DNA from: Bog-532 sp963824545
GTDB taxonomy: Bacteria > Actinomycetota > Actinomycetes > Streptosporangiales > Streptosporangiaceae
Direction of reading: 5' to 3'
Assembly (NCBI GenBank): GCA_963824545.1
Contig: CAWGPP010000023.1
Coordinates: forward strand, 62,001-126,000
Length of the DNA: 64,000 bases
Part shown: one piece after another, positions 16,905 to 25,248 of the stretch
Position numbering within the stretch: position 1 is the first letter of the stretch
Layout: each line of letters opens with the position of its first letter
Made by a program: the position numbers and the translations under genes
The notes under the pieces: model-generated
Seen by the model: the letters and a program-made list of their open reading frames with translations, nothing else
Told to the model about the DNA's origin: nothing
The model's database searches: none

Positions 16905-17873
16905 ATGGCTGAGGTTCTGGTTCTCGCCGAGCACGCCGGCGGCGAGGTCAAGAAGGTCACCCTCGAACTGCTGACGTTCGCGCGCCAGTTCGGTGAGCCC
17001 GCGGTCGTCTGGGCCGGGGACGGCGCCGAGCAGGGGCAGGCGCGGCTGGCTGAATACGGCGCCGTCACGGTCTACGTCGCGGGCGGCAGTGACATCACCG
17101 ATTATGCGACCGCCCCCGAGGCGGAGCTGCTCGCTTCGCTGGTGGCCGGAAAGTCCCCGGCGGCGGTGCTGCTGGCCAGCACGGGGCAGAACAAGGAGGT
17201 CGCCGGCCGGCTCGCGGTCAAGGCGAACTGGGGCATGCTCTGCGACGCGGTCGGGCTCGCGGCCGGGGACGGCGGGAAGATCGTGGCCGAGCAGTCGGTC
17301 TTCGGCGGGGGCACCATCGTGCACTCGGCGGTCAAGACCGGCACACCCATCATCACGGTGCGGCCCAACTCGATCGCTGCCGAGCCCGCTCCGGCCGCCG
17401 CGGAGCTGACCCCCGTGGACCTGACCCTGTCCGAGGCGGCCAAGGATGCGAAGATCACCGAGAAGGTGGTGCAGGAACGCGGCGAGCGGCCCGAACTGGC
17501 CGAGGCGGCGATCGTGGTCTCCGGCGGCCGCGGCGTCGGATCGGCGGACGGGTTCGAGATCATCGAGAGGCTGGCCGACTCCCTCGGCGCGGCCGTCGGC
17601 GCATCCCGGGCGGTGACTGACGCCGGCTGGTATCCGCACAAGTTCCAGGTGGGCCAGACGGGTATGACCGTCTCCCCGCAGCTGTACATGGCGATTGGCA
17701 TCTCCGGCGCCATTCAGCACCGGGCCGGCATGCAGACCTCCAAGACGATCCTCGCCGTCAACAAGGACCCCGAAGCGCCCATCTTCGAGCTGGCCGACTT
17801 CGGCGTCGTCGGCGACCTCTTCCAGGTAGTCCCGCAGCTGCTCGAGGACATCGCGAAGCGATCAGGGTCCTGA
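16905..17873 (+). CDS. etfA: Electron transfer flavoprotein alpha subunit
   Basis: Large subunit of ETF, 322 residues. The N-terminal half has LASTGQNKEVAGRLAVKAN. The C-terminal FAD domain has VVSGGRGVGSADGFEIIERL near residue 205, GASRAVTDAGWYPHKFQVGQ, and AIGISGAIQHRAGMQTSKTI followed by NKDPEAPIFELADFGVVGDL, all signature stretches. It forms an operon with etfB. A strong hairpin starts 14 bases after the stop and probably ends the transcript. Confidence 0.97.
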   Translation: MAEVLVLAEHAGGEVKKVTLELLTFARQFGEPAVVWAGDGAEQGQARLAEYGAVTVYVAGGSDITDYATAPEAELLASLVAGKSPAAVLLASTGQNKEVAGRLAVKANWGMLCDAVGLAAGDGGKIVAEQSVFGGGTIVHSAVKTGTPIITVRPNSIAAEPAPAAAELTPVDLTLSEAAKDAKITEKVVQERGERPELAEAAIVVSGGRGVGSADGFEIIERLADSLGAAVGASRAVTDAGWYPHKFQVGQTGMTVSPQLYMAIGISGAIQHRAGMQTSKTILAVNKDPEAPIFELADFGVVGDLFQVVPQLLEDIAKRSGS

Positions 17874-17886
17874 CCGCGATCGATCC

Positions 17887-17915
17887 GGGCCGTGGCGGCT
17901 GCGCCGCCGCGGCCC
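17887..17915 (+). terminator. Strong hairpin behind etfA
   Basis: GGGCCGTGGCGGC at 17887-17899 pairs with GCCGCCGCGGCCC at 17903-17915 over 13 positions with one G-U pair and a three-base loop. There is no T-run, as is common for actinobacterial terminators. The IS630 element starts only four bases later. Confidence 0.75.
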
Positions 17916-17972
17916 GGCTAGTGCAGCACACCGTAAATGCCTGACCGGGTTGATGGTTACTGAGCGTTGTGA

Positions 17973-19094
17973 TCATGCGGCCTCGGGGAAGGCGGGCGCG
18001 CCTTCGGGCTGAGGGTGGCGTTCGAGGTAGCGGGCGTGTTCGGCGTCGGCGTCGTAGCTCCATTTGTACCGGCGGGCCTTCTTGTTGTGCCGGATGGTGA
18101 ACGCGGTGATTTTGGCTTCGAGGTCGTCGCGGGAGGCGAAGTCGCCGCGGCGCAGCAGCCGGCGGGTGAGCACCCCGAACCACTGCTCGATCATGTTCAG
18201 CCAGGAGGCATGCTTGGGCGTGTACGTCACCGCGAACCGCGGGCGGGCGGCCAGCCAGGCCCGGGTGGCGCGGGAGGTGTGGCTGGATCCGTTGTCCATG
18301 ATCAGGTGAATGCGCAGGTGCGGCGGGGTCATCTGGTCCAGCATGGCCAGGAACCGGATGAACGTGGCGGAATCGTTGCGGGCGATGCGCTCGGCGATGA
18401 CCTCGCCGGTGGTCACGTTCATCGCGGCGAGGATGGAGACGGTGCCGTGCCGGACGTACTCGAACTCCCGGCGGGCGTCCCGGCCCGGCCGGGCCGGGAT
18501 TTCCGGGTACCTGCGGGACTTGGCCTGGATGCCGGTCTTCTCGTCGACGCTGATCAGCATGGTGCCGGGCGGCGGGTCCAGGTACAGGCGGCAAACGGCC
18601 CCGGCGCGGATCCAGAAGGACGGGTCGCCGGCGCGGTTCAGCCAGCCGCGGACCTTGTGCGGGCGGACCTTCGCCTCGGCCAGCACCCGGCCCACGGTGG
18701 ACGCCGAGATCACCAGCCCGCGTTCCCGCAGGTGAGCGGCTATCCCGCGCTGCGGCCACTGCGACTCGCCGTCGGCCGGGACCGAAGTGGCCACAGCGAT
18801 GACCGCCAGCCGGGCGCTGGGGCCGTGCACCTCAGGCCGTCCTGGTCGCGGCTTGTCGAACAGGCCCGGAACCCCCAGGCGGGCGAACCGGCCCCGCCAG
18901 GTCCGCACTACCGCCACGCTGCACCCCAGGTCGCGGGCGATCTGCGCGTTCGCCGTCCCGGCCGCGGCGGCCAGCACGATCTTGGCCCGCAGAACCAGCC
19001 GTTGCGGGCTGGTTCCCGCAGCGACGATCTGCTCCAGCTTGCGGCGCCGCTTCACATTCAGCCTGACGGGGACAGCACGGGCACGCCCGGCCAT
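17973..19094 (-). CDS. IS630-family transposase (element A)
   Basis: A 373-residue DDE transposase. I start at ATG 19094 (MAGRARAVPVRLNVKRRRK), with GGAAGGAG seven bases upstream; the open frame goes further but lacks a better start. Helix-turn-helix segments fill about residues 1-130 (NAQIARDLGCSVAVVRTWRG, then a winged helix with SASTVGRVLAEAKVRPHKVR). The catalytic triad is visible: Asp in MLISVDEKTGIQAK, Asp in HLIMDNGSSHTSRATRAWL, Glu in HASWLNMIEQWFGVLTRRLL. It is intact and might still act if suitable ends exist, but the element's right end seems lost. Confidence 0.93.
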   Translation of the reverse strand: MAGRARAVPVRLNVKRRRKLEQIVAAGTSPQRLVLRAKIVLAAAAGTANAQIARDLGCSVAVVRTWRGRFARLGVPGLFDKPRPGRPEVHGPSARLAVIAVATSVPADGESQWPQRGIAAHLRERGLVISASTVGRVLAEAKVRPHKVRGWLNRAGDPSFWIRAGAVCRLYLDPPPGTMLISVDEKTGIQAKSRRYPEIPARPGRDARREFEYVRHGTVSILAAMNVTTGEVIAERIARNDSATFIRFLAMLDQMTPPHLRIHLIMDNGSSHTSRATRAWLAARPRFAVTYTPKHASWLNMIEQWFGVLTRRLLRRGDFASRDDLEAKITAFTIRHNKKARRYKWSYDADAEHARYLERHPQPEGAPAFPEAA

Positions 19095-19233
19095 AGGTGA
19101 TTCTCCTTCCGCATCACGATGATCACGGAAGAGTGCACCCGCAACCGGACGGAACGGCGGACATCCGTTCCGCCGGCGTGCCGCGCCCGGGCTCCGGGCG
19201 CCATCATCACCGCAGGCAGGCGAAACTAAAGGC

Positions 19234-19584
19234 ATGCCAGTACCGCCCAAGCGCCTGAAAGACCTGATCGAGGGCACCGTCGACCACCACGCTTCCCTCA
19301 CTTGCCCGGACCTGCAGGAAGTCACCATCCGCTGGCGCGGTTCCTTCGGCCACCTGGACGCCTGGGCTGGCGAGGGTGATGACAACGACGAGCAGATCCC
19401 GCTGTGCCGCATCGAGTACCTCAGCGACGACGAGGACTGGGGCTTCGCCATCTACGACCCGGCCACCGAGGCCCACACCCCGGCGATGCTCCGCACCGGG
19501 CAGCCCGCCGGGCACCCCAATGACGCCTTCGACACCGCCGCCATCATCCACCTCGCCGATACCAGCGGTGAACGTATATCGTGA
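19234..19584 (+). CDS. IS630 companion protein (element A), C-terminally shortened
   Basis: A 116-residue acidic protein encoded divergently from the transposase. It clearly matches the protein at 24757 in element B: MPVPPKRLKDLIEGTVDHHA, WRGSFGHLDAW, LCRIEYLSDDEDWGFAIYD and AGHPNDAFDTAAIIHLAD align throughout. It stops soon after HLAD, where the B copy runs on through the element's end. The shared position in two diverged elements says it is an element gene and not host cargo. I know no function; the fold looks small and alpha/beta. Confidence 0.7.
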   Translation: MPVPPKRLKDLIEGTVDHHASLTCPDLQEVTIRWRGSFGHLDAWAGEGDDNDEQIPLCRIEYLSDDEDWGFAIYDPATEAHTPAMLRTGQPAGHPNDAFDTAAIIHLADTSGERIS

Positions 19585-19610
19585 GGTAAGGAAAAAGCTA
19601 GGCTGACTCC

Positions 19611-20780
19611 GTGATTTACCTCGATCATGCGGCCACGACGCCGATGCTGTCCGAGGCCATCGAGGTGATGACCGAGGAGTTCGCCCAGCTCGGCAACCCC
19701 TCCTCGCTGCACAACGCGGGACGGCGCGCGCGCCGTGTCGTGGAGGAGTCGCGCGAGCAGATCGCCGAGGTCTTCAACGCCCGGCCGAGCGAGGTGGTGT
19801 TCACCAGCGGCGGCACGGAGGCGGACAACCTCGCCGTGAAGGGCCTCTACTGGGCGCGCCGCGACGCGGATCCGGCCCGGCGCCGGGTCCTGGTCACGTC
19901 GGTCGAGCATCACGCGGTCCTCGACTCGGTGCACTGGCTGCAGCAGCACGAGGACGCCGAACCAGACTGGCTCGATGTGGACGCCCAGGGCATCCTCCAG
20001 CCTGCGGCGCTTGCTGCCGCCATTGAGGCGGACCCCAGCCGGGTGGCGCTGGTCAGCGTGATGTGGGTGAACAACGAAGTCGGCTCGGTGCAGCCGATCC
20101 CCGCGCTGGCCGAGGCCGCGCATGCCCGCGGGATCGTGTTCCACAGCGACGCCGTACAGGCGGCGGCGCAGCTGCCGGTCGATTTCGCCGGCTCCGGCGC
20201 CGACGCGGTGACCGTCACCGGGCATAAGCTCGGCGGCCCCGTCGGGGTCGGCGCGCTGCTGCTGCGGCGGGGTACCGATCCGGTCCCGGTGCTGCACGGT
20301 GGCGGCCAGGAGCGCGATGTGCGTTCCGGCACCCTGGATGCGCCGGCCATCCGCGCCTTCGCGACCGCCGTCGTCATCTCCGCGGAGCGCCGCGAGGCCG
20401 AGGCCAAGCGGCTGGCCGTGCTGCGTGACGACCTGATCAGGCAGGTCACCGACGCGGTTCCCGACGCCGTGCTGAACGGGCCGCCACCCGGCCCGGACCG
20501 GCTGCCGGGCAACGCGCACTTCTCCTTCCCCGGCTGTGAGGGTGACGCACTGCTCATGCTTCTGGACGCCAAGGGCATCGCCTGCTCGACCGGGTCGGCG
20601 TGCACGGCGGGGGTGGCCCAGCCCAGCCACGTCCTGCTCGCGATGGGGGCGGACGAGGACAGTGCCCGCGGCTCGCTGCGCTTCTCGCTCGGCCACACCT
20701 CCACCCAGGAGGAGGTCGACGCCCTCGGCGCCTGCATCGGCGAAGCGGTCGAGCGCGCCCGCCGCGCCGCCTCCCGCTGA
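19611..20780 (+). CDS. Cysteine desulfurase (IscS/NifS type)
   Basis: PLP enzyme that takes sulfur from cysteine, here probably for MnmA immediately downstream. Start GTG 19611 gives the family N-terminus IYLDHAATTPM. Key features: FTSGGTEADNLAVKG near residues 63-77, SVEHHAVLDS with the PLP-stacking His, SDAVQAAAQLPVDF, the PLP lysine in VTVTGHKLGGPVGVGALLL near residue 205, and the sulfur-carrying Cys in ACSTGSACTAG near residue 328. At 389 residues it is full length. The promoter region has been replaced by IS630 element A, which ends about ten bases before the start codon, so expression may be altered. Confidence 0.95.
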   Translation: MIYLDHAATTPMLSEAIEVMTEEFAQLGNPSSLHNAGRRARRVVEESREQIAEVFNARPSEVVFTSGGTEADNLAVKGLYWARRDADPARRRVLVTSVEHHAVLDSVHWLQQHEDAEPDWLDVDAQGILQPAALAAAIEADPSRVALVSVMWVNNEVGSVQPIPALAEAAHARGIVFHSDAVQAAAQLPVDFAGSGADAVTVTGHKLGGPVGVGALLLRRGTDPVPVLHGGGQERDVRSGTLDAPAIRAFATAVVISAERREAEAKRLAVLRDDLIRQVTDAVPDAVLNGPPPGPDRLPGNAHFSFPGCEGDALLMLLDAKGIACSTGSACTAGVAQPSHVLLAMGADEDSARGSLRFSLGHTSTQEEVDALGACIGEAVERARRAASR

Positions 20781-20817
20781 CCGGGGAACTCCCGCGGACG
20801 CGTAGGCTCGGTGGGCG

Positions 20818-21903
20818 ATGACTTCTCTACGGGTGCTCGCCGCCTTGTCGGGCGGCGTCGATTCGGCGACGGCCGCCGCGCGGGCGGTGGACGCGGGCCA
20901 CGACGTGACGGCCGTTCATCTAGCGCTGTCCGCCAACCCCAGCTCCTACCGGACCGGCGCGCGGGGCTGCTGCACGCTAGAGGACGCGCGGGACGCCCGC
21001 CGCGCCGCCGACGTGATCGGCATCCCGTTCTACGTCTGGGACATGGCCAAGCGGTTCCACACCGACGTTGTTGAGGATTTCGTGGCCGAGTACGCGGCCG
21101 GCCGGACCCCCAATCCGTGCGTCCGCTGCAACGAGAAGATCAAGTTTGCCGCGGTCCTGGACCGGGCCCTGGCGCTCGGCTTCGACGCGGTGTGCACCGG
21201 CCACCACGCCCGGCTGGAGGACGGCCTGCTGCGCCGCAGCGTCGACCAGGGGAAGGACCAGTCCTACGTGCTGGCCGTGCTGAGCAGTGACCAGCTCGCG
21301 CACGCGATGTTCCCCCTCGGCGACACCACCAAGGACCAGGTCCGCGCGGAGGCGGCGCGGCGTGGTCTTGGCGTGGCCGACAAGCCCGACAGCCATGACG
21401 TCTGCTTCATCGCCGACGGTGACACCCGCGGCTTCCTGGCCCGCCAGCTCGGCGAGGCCCCGGGCCCCATCGTCGACACCACCGGCACGACCATCGGCCA
21501 CCACGGAGGCGCCTACGCCTTCACCGTCGGCCAGCGCCGCGGCCTCCACCTGGACCGTCCTGCGGACGATGGCCGCCCCCGGTACGTCCTCAGCATCGAG
21601 CCCGTCACCCGCACGGTGACCGTAGGCACGGCGGCCGACCTCGAAATCCGCGACATAACCGCCCGGCGCCCCGTCTGGACCGGCTGCGCTCCGCTCACGG
21701 AGCCCCGCGAATGTGCGGTCCAGCTCCGAGCCCACGGCACCGTCTACCCCTGCCTAGCCCAGTACGACGGCGAGTCCCTGCAGATCACCCTGACCGAGCC
21801 CGCCAGGGGAGTGGCCACCGGCCAGACCGCCGTCCTCTACGACGGAGACGCCGTCCTAGGCAGCGCCACCATCACCGCTACCCGCGCTGCCGTCCCCGCC
21901 TGA
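20818..21903 (+). CDS. mnmA: tRNA-specific 2-thiouridylase
   Basis: Thiolates U34 of Lys, Glu and Gln tRNAs. The ATP-pyrophosphatase motif LSGGVDSATAA is near residues 10-20. The catalytic cysteines are in TPNPCVRCNEKIKF near residue 100 and SHDVCFIADGD near residue 198. GHHARLE, DQSYVLAVLS and FTVGQRRGLHL also fit. Its 361 residues are normal. It follows the cysteine desulfurase by 37 bases, which is the usual donor-acceptor pairing. Accessory island 3 starts right behind the stop. Confidence 0.96.
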   Translation: MTSLRVLAALSGGVDSATAAARAVDAGHDVTAVHLALSANPSSYRTGARGCCTLEDARDARRAADVIGIPFYVWDMAKRFHTDVVEDFVAEYAAGRTPNPCVRCNEKIKFAAVLDRALALGFDAVCTGHHARLEDGLLRRSVDQGKDQSYVLAVLSSDQLAHAMFPLGDTTKDQVRAEAARRGLGVADKPDSHDVCFIADGDTRGFLARQLGEAPGPIVDTTGTTIGHHGGAYAFTVGQRRGLHLDRPADDGRPRYVLSIEPVTRTVTVGTAADLEIRDITARRPVWTGCAPLTEPRECAVQLRAHGTVYPCLAQYDGESLQITLTEPARGVATGQTAVLYDGDAVLGSATITATRAAVPA

Positions 21904-21922
21904 CGGGCTCACCCGGCCGATG

Positions 21923-21958
21923 CTAGTGCAGGGAAGGGCGGCCGTATCGCTTTGCCAT
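21923..21958 (-). CDS. Tiny peptide gene P1 (11 residues, MAKRYGRPSLH)
   Basis: On the minus strand ATG 21958 opens MAKRYGRPSLH then a TAG stop. AAAGGAGG sits eight bases upstream. The same eleven residues, with a similar leader (AGAAAGGAGGCGTCACC against AGAAGGGAGGTGTCACGTC), open peptide P2 at 25677, where ten more residues follow. Synonymous differences between the copies (GCA/GCC, CGA/CGT, TAC/TAT, GGC/GGG) show selection on the peptide. P1 seems cut short by the island border next to mnmA. Function unknown; it may be a precursor for a modified peptide. Confidence 0.6.
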   Translation of the reverse strand: MAKRYGRPSLH

Positions 21959-22150
21959 GGTGACGCCTCCTTTCTGTCTGTTCTAACCACTGCGGCGGCG
22001 GCCTTGCTTCACATCCGTTTCGGCCGTTAAGCCATGCAGCTTGATCCGGCCTAAAATCGACAATTCCGACTAAAATAAACGGAAATTAGTGCACCCGGGC
22101 CGCACAAGTAGGTAATTCGACCTGGCTGCCGCCGAAGCGGGTAGTGCTTG

Positions 22151-23031
22151 TCACGACGAGGCGTCCGCAGAGGTTGACCTTGTTGCCTTCGCTCCGTCGG
22201 CGGCCGGCTCGCTCGACGATCGTGAGCGAGCCGACGGCGGACCGGGCGGCGGGACTTTGCCGGCTTCCATCTCAAATTGATTGCGATCGCCGGGATAGAT
22301 GGTGACGGTCACCCGGATCGGATTGCCTTCCTCGTCGTAGCCGGTCCGCTGTACACGGAGCATGGCCACCTGCACACGGTCAGACAAGTTGAAGAAGGTC
22401 CGCTCATTCCCGTCCGGTGGCCGCAGAATGAACTGGTCGCGCCATCCGACCTGATCGATGCCGAGCCCACGGAGATAATCGACGACTCCGCCTTCGATGT
22501 CCCGGGCCTCTAGTAGCCGCGCGGCGCCTTTTTCCGTCACGAACTTCATCGGGTAGTAGGTGGTCTGCATCGAATACGGGGTGCCGTCGATAGATCGCTG
22601 CTGGTGCCGGCTGACGACCTGGTCGTCTCCCTTGAGGCCGAGTGACTGCGCAATCGCGGGGGGAGGTGGCTGCACCTCCACCCGCGGGCGGGTCTCGTCT
22701 GGTACGCGACCCTGCCGCTCGACTTCGGAGCTGTAGATTTTGTCTTCCAGGCCGCCTGCTGCTGGGTCCACGGCCAGCTTGGACACAAATGGGTCGTTGC
22801 GTCCCAGGACGAAGGTCCCCTGGCCGGGTCGGGTCTCGACCAGGCCGCGGGCTACGAGCAGTTTTATCGCATCACGGACCGTAGTTCTGGAGATCCGCGT
22901 ATCTGCCCGCCCGTACTCCTCCCTGAGCTCGACTTCAGTCTTGAGCTGAGCCCGGCACGGAGCTCGCCGAATTCGATTTGCCGCCGGAGGTCATCGGCGA
23001 TCACCCGGTACATGGGCTCATCCACTGCCAC
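22151..23031 (-). pseudogene. GntR/UTRA-family regulator with a single frameshift
   Basis: Start GTG 23031 (VAVDEPMYRVIADDLRRQIEF in two parts) begins a GntR DNA-binding domain. Near 22950 one base is missing. In the next frame the domain continues: QLKTEVELREEYGRADTRIS, RTTVRDAIKLLVARGLVETR and PGQGTFVLGRNDPFVSKLAV. The UTRA ligand domain follows (DDQVVSRHQQRSIDGTPYSM, then QTTYYPMKFVTEKGAARLLE, GYDEEGNPIRVTVTIYPGDR) and ends in a Ser/Ala-rich tail. UTRA domains bind small effectors. It is paralogous to the intact regulator at 27097 and transcribed toward peptide P1, so it may have controlled the peptide locus. Confidence 0.75.
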
Positions 23032-23228
23032 CCCTGTGATTCTGCACGTACCCAAAGGCGTAATCAATAAATTATCAAAACTGTAAGATAGTCTTGCTTG
23101 TATTAAATGTCCGTACAAGAGATACCTTTCGGAAATTTGCTTCCTTCTCATCTGAAACAGTTATTGCTACAACTGGCGGGCAAGTTTCTTTGCACGATTG
23201 GTGTCGACGCTGGGGGGCGGATAACTCG

Positions 23229-23468
23229 ATGCTGGACATGTTCGGGTGGGCGACGTTCGATGTGACCTGGATACTTCCCGACGGCTGGCAGCAGGATGCC
23301 AGGCGCTCAGCGGGCGAGGCGGAGGTGCGGCCCTTCGGGCGGACACCCGTGATCTCACGGGAGGCGGATGACGTGCGGCAAGTAGTCCGTGGCCGGGTGC
23401 ACGCAGACCAGGTGGCGAGCGGGCTGCCGTGGCTGCGTGAGCTCTACCGAGCGGACTTCAGGGAACTA
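23229..23468 (+). pseudogene. 2-oxoglutarate/Fe(II) oxygenase, 5' part, interrupted by IS630 element B
   Basis: The N-terminal part of a prolyl-hydroxylase-like oxygenase: ATFDVTWILPDGWQQDARRS, FGRTPVISREADDVRQVV and LPWLRELYRADFREL. At 23467 the TA target of element B follows and the native reading stops. Joining this end to base 25129 continues the frame as GERATGHKVYAAADERYGAV, so the two halves were one gene. I start at ATG 23229; the open frame reaches further upstream to 23094 without a good ribosome site. Confidence 0.7.
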
Positions 23469-24658
23469 GTGCAGCGCCGCAGAAATCCTTGAGGGGTCGC
23501 TTTGGTGGGGTCGCTGCTGTCAGGCGGCTGCGGCAGGGGCTGGCCGGTGGCCGGTTCTGCGGTAGCGGCGGCATCGTGGCGGCGGTGGCGGGCGCGGTAC
23601 CGGGCGTGGTCGTCGCGGGCGTCGTAGGTCCAGGTCCAGGGTCTGGCGGTCTGGTTGTAGCGGATCGTGAAGCTGGTGATCTTATCGGTGAGGTCGGCGC
23701 GGGAGGTGAACTCGCCGCGGCGCAGCAGGCCGCGGGTCAGCACGGAGAACCACAGTTCGGCCATGTCCAGCCAGGATGCGTGCTTCGGGGTATAGGTGAC
23801 GGTGATCCGGGGGCGGGCGGCGATCCAGGCGCGGGTGGCCCTGGAGGTGTGCGATGACCCGTTGTCCATGACGACGCGGATGTTCAGCCGCGGGTCTATG
23901 CACTGGGTGAGGCGGTGCAGGAAGCCGGTGAACGCGATCGAGTTGTTGCGGGTGACCGGCTCGGCGACGACGTGCCCGGTGGCGACGTGCAGCGCGGCGA
24001 TGATGGAGACGGTGCCGTTGCGGACGTACTCGAACTCCCGGCGGGCCGGGCGGCCGGGGGCGGGCAGCCGTCCGGGGTACTTGCGGTATTTCGCCTGGAT
24101 GCCGGTCTTCTCGTCGATGCAGATCACGATGGTGTCCGGTGGCGGGCGCAGGTAGGCGTCGAAGACCGCGGCGGCCTGCGCCCAGAACTGGGCGTCGTCC
24201 GCGCGCCGGAGCCAGCCGCGGACCTTGTGCGGCCGCAGTTCCAGGTCAGCCAGGATCCGGCTGGCCTGGGACGCGGAGATCCCGGTGCCGGCGAGTTCGG
24301 CGGCGATCAGGGCGTGCGTCCACTCCGGGCGGTCTTCCGGCGGGACGGAGGTGGCGGCGGCCACGATGGCCAGCCTGACGGCCGGCCCGTAGACCTCGGG
24401 CAGGCCGCTGCGCGGCCGGTCGGCCAGGGCGGGCATGCCGCCGCGGGCGAACCGGTGCCGCCAGGTCCGGACCGTGCCCTGCGCGCAGCCCAGCTCCGCG
24501 GCGATCCGCGCGTTCGGCCAGCCGGCATGGGCCAGCAGCACGATCCGCGCCCGCCGCGCCAGCGCCTGCGGCGCGGACGCCCGCCGCGTGATCGCCTCGA
24601 GCTTCGCCTTGCGCCGTGATCCCAGGATCACGATGTCCTTGCTGGCTGCGCGCGCCAT
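23444..24658 (-). CDS. IS630-family transposase (element B)
   Basis: A 404-residue DDE transposase from ATG 24658, with GGGGAC upstream. Domain order matches element A: helix-turn-helix NARIAAELGCAQGTVRTWRH, winged helix SASQASRILADLELRPHKVR, catalytic Asp in IVICIDEKTGIQAKYRKY, second Asp in RVVMDNGSSHTSRATRAWIA, Glu in HASWLDMAELWFSVLTRGLL. The reading frame runs out through the left inverted repeat and stops 25 bases into flanking DNA, so the last residues (about SLKSAR) are not element-coded. Strong similarity to element A's transposase, but not close identity, shows two separate family members. Confidence 0.93.
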   Translation of the reverse strand: MARAASKDIVILGSRRKAKLEAITRRASAPQALARRARIVLLAHAGWPNARIAAELGCAQGTVRTWRHRFARGGMPALADRPRSGLPEVYGPAVRLAIVAAATSVPPEDRPEWTHALIAAELAGTGISASQASRILADLELRPHKVRGWLRRADDAQFWAQAAAVFDAYLRPPPDTIVICIDEKTGIQAKYRKYPGRLPAPGRPARREFEYVRNGTVSIIAALHVATGHVVAEPVTRNNSIAFTGFLHRLTQCIDPRLNIRVVMDNGSSHTSRATRAWIAARPRITVTYTPKHASWLDMAELWFSVLTRGLLRRGEFTSRADLTDKITSFTIRYNQTARPWTWTYDARDDHARYRARHRRHDAAATAEPATGQPLPQPPDSSDPTKATPQGFLRRCTSSLKSAR

Positions 24659-25126
24659 GCCCGTCCCCTTTCAGGTGGTCCGCGGTGACCGCCCGATCAA
24701 TGCCCGGAACATGACCTGAACTGGCGGCGGCACGCCGGCACCGGCGACAATGAGACATGCCCGTGCCGTCCCGCCGCCTCAAGGAGCTGATCGAGGGGAC
24801 CGTCGACCACCACGCATCCCAGCGCTGGCCGGCGCTGGAAGAAGTCACCATCAGCTGGCGCGGCTCCTACGGCTACCTGACCGGCTACCTCAGCGAAGAC
24901 GACGACGACACCATCAAGCTGTGCCGCATCCAGTACCTCGGCGACGACACCGACTGGGCATTCGCGATCTGGCAGGCCAGCAGCGACAGCTACACCGACG
25001 CCGTCCTCCTCGACGGCCACAGGACCGGGCACCCGAACCAGGCACTCGACACCGCCTGCACCCTCTACCTCGCCAGCCCCGGCGACGAGCCAGCCGAACC
25101 CCTCAAGGACTTACGCGGCGCTGCAC
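23469..25126 (-). mobile_element. Complete IS630-family element B, flanked by TA duplications
   Basis: It is 1658 bases, bounded by TA at 23467-23468 and 25127-25128. The left end GTGCAGCGCCGC then AGAAATCCTTGAGGGGT is matched in inverted form at the right end, with three mismatches over 29 bases. It carries the transposase (minus) and the companion gene (plus), arranged as in element A. It splits a 2-oxoglutarate oxygenase gene. Confidence 0.92.
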
Positions 25127-25248
25127 TAGGCGAGCGGGCGACCGGCCATAAGGTGTACGCCGCCGCGGACGAGCGGTACGGGGCAGTGCTGAACGTGCAA
25201 CGTGGCCCCGGATGCGATTCGAATGCCACGTGGATTCCAACCCGCTGA
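24757..25248 (+). CDS. IS630 companion protein (element B)
   Basis: Divergent from the transposase, 98 bases apart. The first 110 or so residues match the element A protein: MPVPSRRLKELIEGTVDHHA, SWRGSYGYLTGYLSEDDDDT, LCRIQYLGDDTDWAFAIWQ, GHPNQALDTACTLYLASPGD. The frame then reads through the right inverted repeat (PAEPLKDLRGAAL) and 120 bases into the interrupted oxygenase gene before stopping, so the mature tail depends on where the element lands. No function known. Confidence 0.65.
   Translation: MPVPSRRLKELIEGTVDHHASQRWPALEEVTISWRGSYGYLTGYLSEDDDDTIKLCRIQYLGDDTDWAFAIWQASSDSYTDAVLLDGHRTGHPNQALDTACTLYLASPGDEPAEPLKDLRGAALGERATGHKVYAAADERYGAVLNVQRGPGCDSNATWIPTR

Larger units (their letters stand above)
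17921..19600 (-). mobile_element. IS630-family element A, left end present, right end lost
   Basis: The left end is TA followed by GTGCAGCACACCGTAAATGCC at 17921, related to the ends of element B. It holds a transposase on the minus strand and a divergent companion gene. No matching right end (ending CTGCAC-TA) can be found before the cysteine desulfurase gene at 19611, and the companion gene stops early compared with element B. The right boundary given is approximate. Confidence 0.75.

Noticed and set aside
21921..21930. CTAGTGCAG at the end of peptide P1 as an IS630 end
   Set aside because: The same CTGCACTA is inside peptide P2, where coding continues, and no further element-end sequence follows. 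It is best explained by the shared Leu-His codons.
22151..23031. Calling the regulator frameshift a sequencing error
   Set aside because: Cannot be excluded for one site, but the GNAT and oxygenase genes of the same island have several independent lesions while flanking genes are clean, so decay is more likely.
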